Source: Hordeum vulgare subsp. vulgare (Eukaryota > Streptophyta > Magnoliopsida > Poales > Poaceae). From it: a DNA stretch of 64,000 nucleotides. The DNA is taken from NCBI RefSeq assembly GCF_904849725.1, contig NC_058519.1, positions 578,392,676 to 578,456,675 on the forward strand. The letters are read 5' to 3'. Numbering within the stretch: the first letter of the stretch is position 1; every line of letters begins with the position of its first letter. A model generated the notes under the pieces. That model searched no databases and had not been told where the DNA came from. It was given only the letters and a program-made list of their open reading frames with translations. Of the stretch, positions 57,220 through 64,000 are shown one piece after another. The translations under genes and the position numbers were made by a program.

Positions 57220-59061
57220 TGTTGGGGAACGTCGCATGGGAAACAAAAAAATTCCTACGCGCACGAAGACCTATCATGGTGATGTCCATCTACGAGAGGA
57301 GATTTCCGATTTACGTACCCTTATAGATCGCACAGCAGAAGTTTTAATAAACACGATTGATGTAGTGGAACATCCTCACGTCCCTTGATCCACCCCGTGA
57401 ACCGTCCCACGAACCGTCCCGCGATTCGTCCCACGATCCGCTCCGATCTAGTGCCGAACGGGCGTCACCTCCGCGTTCAGCACACGTGCTGCTTGACGAT
57501 GATCTCGGCCTTCTTGATCTAGCAAGAGAGACGGAGAGGTAGATGAGTTCTCCGGCAGCGTGACGGCGCTCCGAAGGTTGGTGGTGATCTAATCTTAGCA
57601 AGGCTCCGCCTGAGCTCCGCAGAAACGTGATCTAGAGGAAAAACCGTGGATGTATGTGGTCGGGCTGCCGTGGCAAAGTTGTCTCAAATTAGCCCTAATA
57701 CCTCAATATATAAAGGAGGGAGGGGAGGGGCCTTGCCTTGAGGCTCAAGGATCCCCAAGGGGGTCGGCCGAAGGGGGGGAGGAGGAATCCTCCTCCAATC
57801 CTAGTCCAACTAGGATTGGAAGGTGGAGTCCTTCTCTTCCTTCCCACTTCCCCTTTTTTTCTCTTTGATTTTCTCTTATCCTGCGCAGGGGCCTTCTTGG
57901 GCTTGCCCACCAGCCCACTAAGGGCTGTTGTGGCACCCCTAAGGCCTATGGGCTTCCCCGGGTGGGCTGCCCCCCCCCCCCCCCCCGAGTGAACATCCGG
58001 AACCTATTCGTCATTCCCGGTACATTCCCGGTAATGCCGAAAACTTTTCGGTAATCAAATGAGGTCATCCTATATATCAATCTTCATCTACGGACCATTA
58101 CGGAAACCCTCGTGACGTCCGTGATATCATCCGGGACTCCGAACAACATTCGGTAACCAACCATATAACTCAAATACGCATAAAACAACGCCGAACCTTA
58201 AGTGTGCAGACCCTGCGGGTTCGAGAATTATGTAGACATGACCTGAGGGACTCCTCGGTCAATATCCAATAGCGGGACCTGGATGCCCATATAGGATCCT
58301 ACATATTCTACAAAGATCTTATCATCTGAACCTCAGTGCCAAGGATTCATATAATCCCATATGTCATTCCCTTTGTCCTTCGGTATGTTACTTGCCCGAG
58401 ATTCGATCGTCAGTATCCGCATACCTATTTTAATCTCGTTTACCGGCAAGTCTCTTTACTCGTTCCGTAATACAAGATCCCGTGAATTACAATAAGTCAC
58501 ATTGCTTGCAAGGCTTGTGTATGATGTTGTATTACCGAGTGCGCTCCGAGATACCTCTCCGTCACACGGAGTGACAAATCCCAGTCTTGATCCATACTAA
58601 CTCAACGGACACCTTTGGAGATACCTGTAGAGCATCTTTACAGTCACCCAGTTACGTTGTGACGTTTGATACACACAAAGCATTCCTCCGGTGTCAGTGA
58701 GTTATATGATCTCATGGTCATAGGAATAAATACTTGACACGCAGAAAACAGTAGCAACAAAATGACACGATCAACATGCTACGTCTATTAGTTTGGGTCT
58801 AGTCCATCACATGATTCACCTAATGATGTGATCCAGTTATCAAGCAACAACACCTTGTACATAGTCAGAAGACCCTGACTATCCTTGATCAACTGGCTAG
58901 CCAACTAGAGGCTTGCTAGGGACGGTGTTTTGTCTATGTATCCACACATGTATCTCAGTCTTTATTCAATACAATTATAGCATGGATAATAAACGATTAT
59001 CTTGATACAGGAATTATAATAATAACTTATTTATCATTGCCTCTAGGGCATAATTCCAACA
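57220..59061 (-). repeat. Copia J 3' LTR (1842 bp)
   Basis: Minus strand starts TGTTGGAATTATGCCCTAG at 59061 and ends GACGTTCCCCAACA at 57220. The match with L1 (1-1364) covers positions 458-1842 of this LTR. Confidence 0.92.
57970..57986 (-). repeat. C17 homopolymer (G17 on the LTR strand)
   Basis: An uninterrupted run of 17 C. The L1 LTR has a shorter G/C-mixed stretch at the equivalent place (about 617-635). It may be replication slippage or a sequencing length error. Confidence 0.8.
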
Positions 59062-59076
59062 GTCTCCCACTTGCAC
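59062..59076 (-). other. Polypurine tract of element J
   Basis: Minus strand GTGCAAGTGGGAGAC precedes the LTR start directly, identical in the core to the Angela-like element's tract. Confidence 0.85.
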
Positions 59077-59113
59077 TAGAGTCAATAATCTAGTCCTCAC
59101 ATCGCCATGCGAA

Positions 59114-62100
59114 TTACATTGTAATAAATCTAACACCCATACAGTTCTGGTGTTGATCATGCTTTGCCCGTGCCAGATGTTTAGTCAGCGGGTCTGCGAC
59201 ATTCAGATCCGTGTGCACTTTGCATATATTCACATCCTCCTCCTCGACGTAGTCGCGGATGAGGTTGAAGCATCGTTTGATGTGTCTGGTCTTCTTGTGA
59301 AACCGTGGTTCCTTTGCTAAGGCAATGGCACTCATGTTGTCACAAAACAGGGTTATTGGATTCAGTGCGTTCGGCACCACTCCAAGATCCGTCATGAACT
59401 CCTTCATCCAGACACCCTCCTTAGCTGCCTCCGAGGCAGCCATGTACTCCGCTTCACATGTAGAATCAGCTACGACGCTTTGCATGGAACTGCACCAGCT
59501 TACCGCACCCCCATTAAGAATAAATATGTATCCGGTCTGCGACTTAGAGTCGTCCGGATCTGTGTCAAAGCTTGCATCGACGTAACCTTTTACGACGAGC
59601 TCTTTGTCACCTCCATATACGAGAAACATCTCCTTAGTCCTTTTCAGGTACTTCAGGATATTCTTGACCGCCGTCCAGTGATCCACTCCTGGATTACTCT
59701 GGAACCTGCCTGCCATACTTATGGCCAGGCTAACATCCGGTCTAGTGCACAGCATTGCATACATGATAGAACCTATGGCTGAAGCATAGGGAACGGTGCT
59801 CATATGCTCTCTATCTTTATCAGTTGCTGGGCACTGAGTCTTACTCAATCTCGTACCATGTAAAACTGGCAAGAAACCCTTCTTGGTCTGTTCCATTTTG
59901 AACTTCTTCAAAACTTTATCAAGGTATGTGCTTTGTGAAAGTCCTATCAGGCGTTTTGATCTATCCCTATAGATCTTTATGCCTAGAATGTAAGCAGCTT
60001 CTCCTAGGTCCTTCATAGAGAAACTTTTATTCAAGTAATCCTTTATGCTCTCCAAAAACTCCACGTTGTTTCCAATCAGCAATATGTCATCCACATATAA
60101 TATTAGAAACGCCGCAGATCTCCCACTCACTTTCTTGTAAATACAAGATTCTCCAACCACTTGTATAAACCCAAATGCTTTGATCACCTCATCAAAGCGT
60201 TTATTCCAACTCCGAGATGCTTGCACCAGTCCATAAATGGTCGTTGGAGCTTGCACACTTTGTTAGCATTTTTAGGATCGACAAAACCTTCGGGTTGCAT
60301 CATATACAACTCTTCCTTAAGGAAACCGTTAAGGAACGCCGTTTTGACATCCATCTGCCAGATTTCATAATCGAAAAATGCAGCTATTGCTAACATGATT
60401 CTGACGGACTTAAGCATCGCTATGGGTGAGAACGTCTCATCGTAGTCAATTCCTTGAACTTGTGAAAAAACCTTTGCCACAAGCCGAGCTTTATAAACGG
60501 TCCCATTACGGTCAGCGTCCATCTTCTTCTTAAAGATCCATTTGTTCTGAATAGCCTTGCGGCCTTCCGGTAATACTTCCAAAGTACACACTTTGTTTTC
60601 ATACATAGATCCTATCTCGGACTTCATGGCCTCCAGCCATTTGTTGGAATCTGGGCCCACCATTGCTTCTTCATAATTAACAGGCTCATTGTTGTCTAAC
60701 AACATAATTGATAAGACGGGGTTACCGTACCACTCTGGAGGAGTACGCGATCTCGTCGACCTGCGAGGTCCGATAGAAACTTGATCCAGAGTTTCATGAT
60801 CATCATCATTAACTTCCTCCTCTACCGGCGTTGCAACGATAGGGGTTTCCCCTTGCCCTACGCCACCATCAAAAGGGATGAGAGGTTCGACAACCTCATC
60901 AAGTTCTATCTTCCTCCCACTCAATTCTCTCGAGAGAAACTCCTTCTCGAGAAAAGCTCCGTTCTTAGGAACAAACACTTTGCCCTCGGATTTGAGATAG
61001 AAGGTATACCCAACTGTCTTTTTTGGGTAACCTATGAAGACGCACTTTTCCGCTTTGGGTTCCAGCTTTTCAGGCTGAAGCTTTTTGACATAAGCAGCAC
61101 ATCCCCAAACTTTAAGAAACGACAACTTTGGTCTTTTGCCATACCACAGTTCGTATGGTGTCGTCTCAACGGATTTTGATGGTGCCCTATTTAAAGTGAA
61201 TGCAGCTGTTTCTAATGCATAACCCCAAAACGATATCGGCAAATCGGTAAGAGACATCATAGATCTCACCATCTCTAATAAAGTACGATTACGACGTTCG
61301 GACACACCATTACACTGTGGTGTTCCAGGCGGTGTCAACTGTGAAACAATTCCACATTGTCTTAAGTGAGCACCAAACTCGAAACTCAGATATTCACCCC
61401 CACGATCAGACCATAGGAACTTGATCTTCTTGTTACGATGATTTTAAACTTCACTCTGAAATTGCTTGAACTTTTCAAATGTTTCAGACTTGTGCTTCGT
61501 CAAGTAGACATAACCATATCTACTCAAATCGTCAGTGAAGGTGAGAAAATAATGATATCCGCCGCGTGCCTCCACACTCATCGGACCACAGACATCGGTA
61601 TGTATGATTTCCAACAAGTCACTTGCATGCTCCATTGTTCTGCAGAACGGAGTTTTAGTCATCTTTCCCATGAGGCATGGTTCGCACGTGTCAAGTGAAT
61701 CAAAGTCAAGTGACTCCAAAAGTCCATCGGTATGGAGTTTCTTCATGCGCTTTACACCAATATGACCTAAGCGGCAGTGCCATAAAAACATGGCGCTATC
61801 ATTGTTAACTCTAACTCTTTTGGTCTCAATGTCATGTATATGTGTATTATCACTATCAAGATTCATTATGAACAATCCTCTCACATTGGGTGCATGAGCA
61901 TAAAAGATATTACTCGTAGAAATAGAACAACCATTATTCTCTGACTTAAACGCGTAACCGTCTCGCAATAAACAAGATCCAGATATAATGTTCATGCTTA
62001 ACGCAGGCACTAAATAACAATTATTTAAGCTCATAACTAATCCTGATGGTAACTGAAGTGAAACTGTGCCGACAGCGATTGCATCAACCTTGGAACCATT

Positions 62101-63096
62101 TCCCACGCGCATCATCACTTCATCCTTTGCCAGCCTTCGCTTATTCCGCAGTTCCTGTTTCGAGTTGCAAATATGAGCAACAGAACCGGTATCGAATACC
62201 CATGCACTACTACGAGAGCTGGTTAAGTACACATCAATAACATGTATATCGAATATACCTGATTTTTCTTTGGCCGCCTTCTTATCAGCAACATACTTGG
62301 GGCAGTTGCGCTTCGAGTGACCCAAACCCTTGCAATAATAGCACTCCGTTTCAGGCTTAGGTCCAACTTTGGGTTTCTTCGTCGGATTGGCAACAGGCTT
62401 GCCGCTCTTCTTCGAATTACCCTTCTTTCCTTTCCCGTTTCTCTTGAAACTAGTGGTCTTATTCACCATCAACACTTGATGCTCTTCACGGAGTTCTGAC
62501 TCTGGGACTTTCAGCATCGCGAATAACTCGCCGGGTGACTTGTTCATCCCTTGCATGTTATAGTTCAACACGAAGCCCTTATAGCTTGGTGGCAGTGATT
62601 GAAGAATTCTGTCAGTGATAGCCTCTTGCGGGAGTTCTATCCCCAGCTCAGCTAGACGGTTTGAGTACCCAGACATTTTGAGCACATGTTCACTGACAGA
62701 CGAATTCTCCTCCATCTTGCAAGCATAGAATTTATCGGAGGTCTCATACCTCTTGATCCGGGCGTTCTTATGAAAGATAAACTTCAACTCCTGGAACATC
62801 TCATATGCTCCATGACGCTCAAAGCGACATTGAAGTCCCGGCTCTAAGCCATACAAGACTGCACATTGAACTATTGAGTAGTCCTCCTTACGTGCTAACC
62901 AAGCGTTCTTAACATCCTGATCAGCCGTAGCGGGTGGTTCATCTCCTAGCGCAGCATTAAGGACATAATCCTTCTTCCCAGCTTGTAAGATTAGCTTAAG
63001 ATTACGAGCCCAGTCTACAAAGTTGCTTCCATCATCTTTCAACTTAGCTTTCTCTAGGAACGTATTAAAATTCAGGATGACTGTCGCGTGAGCCAT
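59114..63096 (-). pseudogene. Copia J gag-pol polyprotein, one stop and one frameshift
   Basis: ATG 63096 (MAHATVILNFNTFLEKAKLK). The gag capsid-like region is followed by the CCHC knuckle CYYCKGLGHSKRNC, protease WVFDTGSVAHICNSK, integrase zinc domain (LWHCRLGHIGVKRMKKLH, CEPCLMGK) and core with TDVCGPM. At 61446-61444 a TAA replaces a sense codon; the same frame then continues to 60184 with the rest of integrase (NGVSERRNRTLLEM) and the RT N-terminus (QMDVKTAFLNG). A 1-bp loss near 60240 moves the frame. From 60256 the RT palm (ILYVDDILLIGN), connection and RNase H (YVDASFDTDPDDSKS, STCEAEYMAASEA, LFCDNMSAIALAKEPR) run to the natural stop at 59114. All Copia domains are present in the usual order. 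Confidence 0.9.
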
Positions 63097-64000
63097 GATC
63101 TACAACACAAATATATTCAAAGTGGACTTAGACTATGTTCAAGATAATTAGAGTTCAACTTAATCAAATTATATGCTAAACTCCCACTCAAAAAGTACAT
63201 CTCTCTAGTCATTTGAGTGGTTCATGATCCACTTACACTATCCCAAGTCCGATCATCACGTGAGTCGAGAGTAGTTTCAGTGGTAAGCATCCCTATGCTA
63301 ATCATATCAACTATATGATTCATGATCGACCTTTCGGTCTCATGTGTTCCGAGGCCATGTCTGCACATGCTAGGCTCGTCAAGCTTAACCCGAGTGTTCC
63401 GCGTGCGCAACTGTTTTGCACCCGTTGTATGTGAACGTTGAGTCTATCACACCCGATCATCACGTGGTGTCTCGAAACGACGAACTGTAGCAACGGTGCA
63501 CAGTCGGGGAGAACACAATATCGTCTTGAAATTTTAGTGAGAGATCACCTCATAATGCTACCGTCGTTCTAAGCAAAATAAGGTGCATAAAAGGATTAAC
63601 ATCACATGCAATTCATAAGTGACATGATATGGCCATCATCACGTGCTTCTTGATCTCCATCACCAAAGCACCGGCACGATCTTCTTGTCACCGGCGCCAC
63701 ACCATGATCATCCATCAACGTGTTGCCATCGGGGTTGTCGTGCTACTTATGCTATTACTACTAAAGCTACATCCTAGCAAAATAGTAAACGCATCTGCAA
63801 GCACAAACGTTAGTATAAAGACAACCCTATGTCTCCTGCCGGTTGCCGTACCATCGACGTGCAAGTCGATATTAACTATTACAACATGATCATCTCATAC
63901 ATCCAATATATCACATCACATCGTTGGCCATATCACATCACAAGCATACCCTGCAAAAACAAGTTAGACGTCCTCTAATTGTTTTTGCATGTTTTACGTG
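63097..64000 (-). other. Untranslated leader of element J (partial)
   Basis: Corresponds to 47560-48467 of the Angela-like element in the opposite orientation, e.g. the GTGATGATCGGGTGTGATAGA block near 63440-63470. No coding frame is supported. PBS and 5' LTR lie beyond the right edge. Confidence 0.75.

Larger units (their letters stand above)
57220..64000 (-). mobile_element. BARE/Angela-like Copia element J, minus strand, 5' end beyond the window
   Basis: Runs right to left: leader (from 64000), gag-pol 63096-59114, polypurine tract, 3' LTR 59061-57220. TSD AGAGG (57215-57219) on the 3' side; the other copy and the 5' LTR are outside. It is inserted in the CACTA second gene. Its LTR belongs to the same subfamily as L1 at the left edge, in the opposite orientation. 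The frame has one nonsense codon and one frameshift only, so it is the best-preserved polyprotein here. Confidence 0.9.

Overview
The window is a stack of nested transposable elements with no recognisable host gene. It points to a Triticeae grass (wheat, barley, rye or a close relative). The evidence is a set of LTR signatures: Copia LTRs opening TGTTGGAAATATGCCCTAG (BARE-1/WIS/Angela group), a Copia LTR opening TGTAAGTGCATCTAG with a polypurine tract AAAAAGGGGGAGAT (Maximus/SIRE-like), Gypsy LTRs opening TGATACGTCTCCAACGTATC, and a CACTA DNA transposon whose end reads CACTAGTAGAAAACAGGG. Family names are from memory; coordinates, terminal dinucleotides and target-site duplications (TSDs) are read from the sequence.

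Left part (1-13253). A Copia LTR tail (1-1364, + strand) interrupts the 3' LTR of a minus-strand Gypsy element A (1365-7620). A itself sits in an old plus-strand Copia element H (7621-13253). H abuts a PIF/Harbinger transposase remnant (13254-14424).

Middle and right. A CACTA transposon begins at 14425 inside the PIF/Harbinger transposase. Its TNP2 gene is cut at 17410 by a Gypsy-type LTR (K, 17411-20664 and 22272-about 22515), which carries a TSD-bounded LTR element F (20665-22266, TSD CCTAC). The CACTA reappears at about 22516-22890 and 56633-57219. Between these pieces lies one minus-strand Gypsy element G2 (22891-56627, TSD ATAAT). G2 holds a 3.56 kb solo-LTR-like insert X (24642-28203) flanked by a 286-bp direct repeat, a 14.5 kb Maximus-like Copia (29893-44371, TSD CTATC, minus strand) and an 8.8 kb Angela-like Copia (45459-54228, TSD GTGTG, plus strand). 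A second Copia element J (57220 to beyond the right edge, minus strand) interrupts the CACTA again.

The inferred order of insertion is PIF/Harbinger, then CACTA and H, then K, G2, J and A, then F, X, Maximus, Angela and the left-edge LTR. Every gag-pol frame seen is broken by stops or frameshifts, so no copy is autonomous as it stands. Three points deserve most attention: (1) A and G2 share LTRs and non-coding flanks but carry unrelated central ORFs and no reverse transcriptase; (2) the Maximus-like element has a large extra ORF downstream of pol, preceded by what looks like its own TATA promoter and leader intron; (3) X is bounded by a 286-bp repeat instead of a normal TSD.
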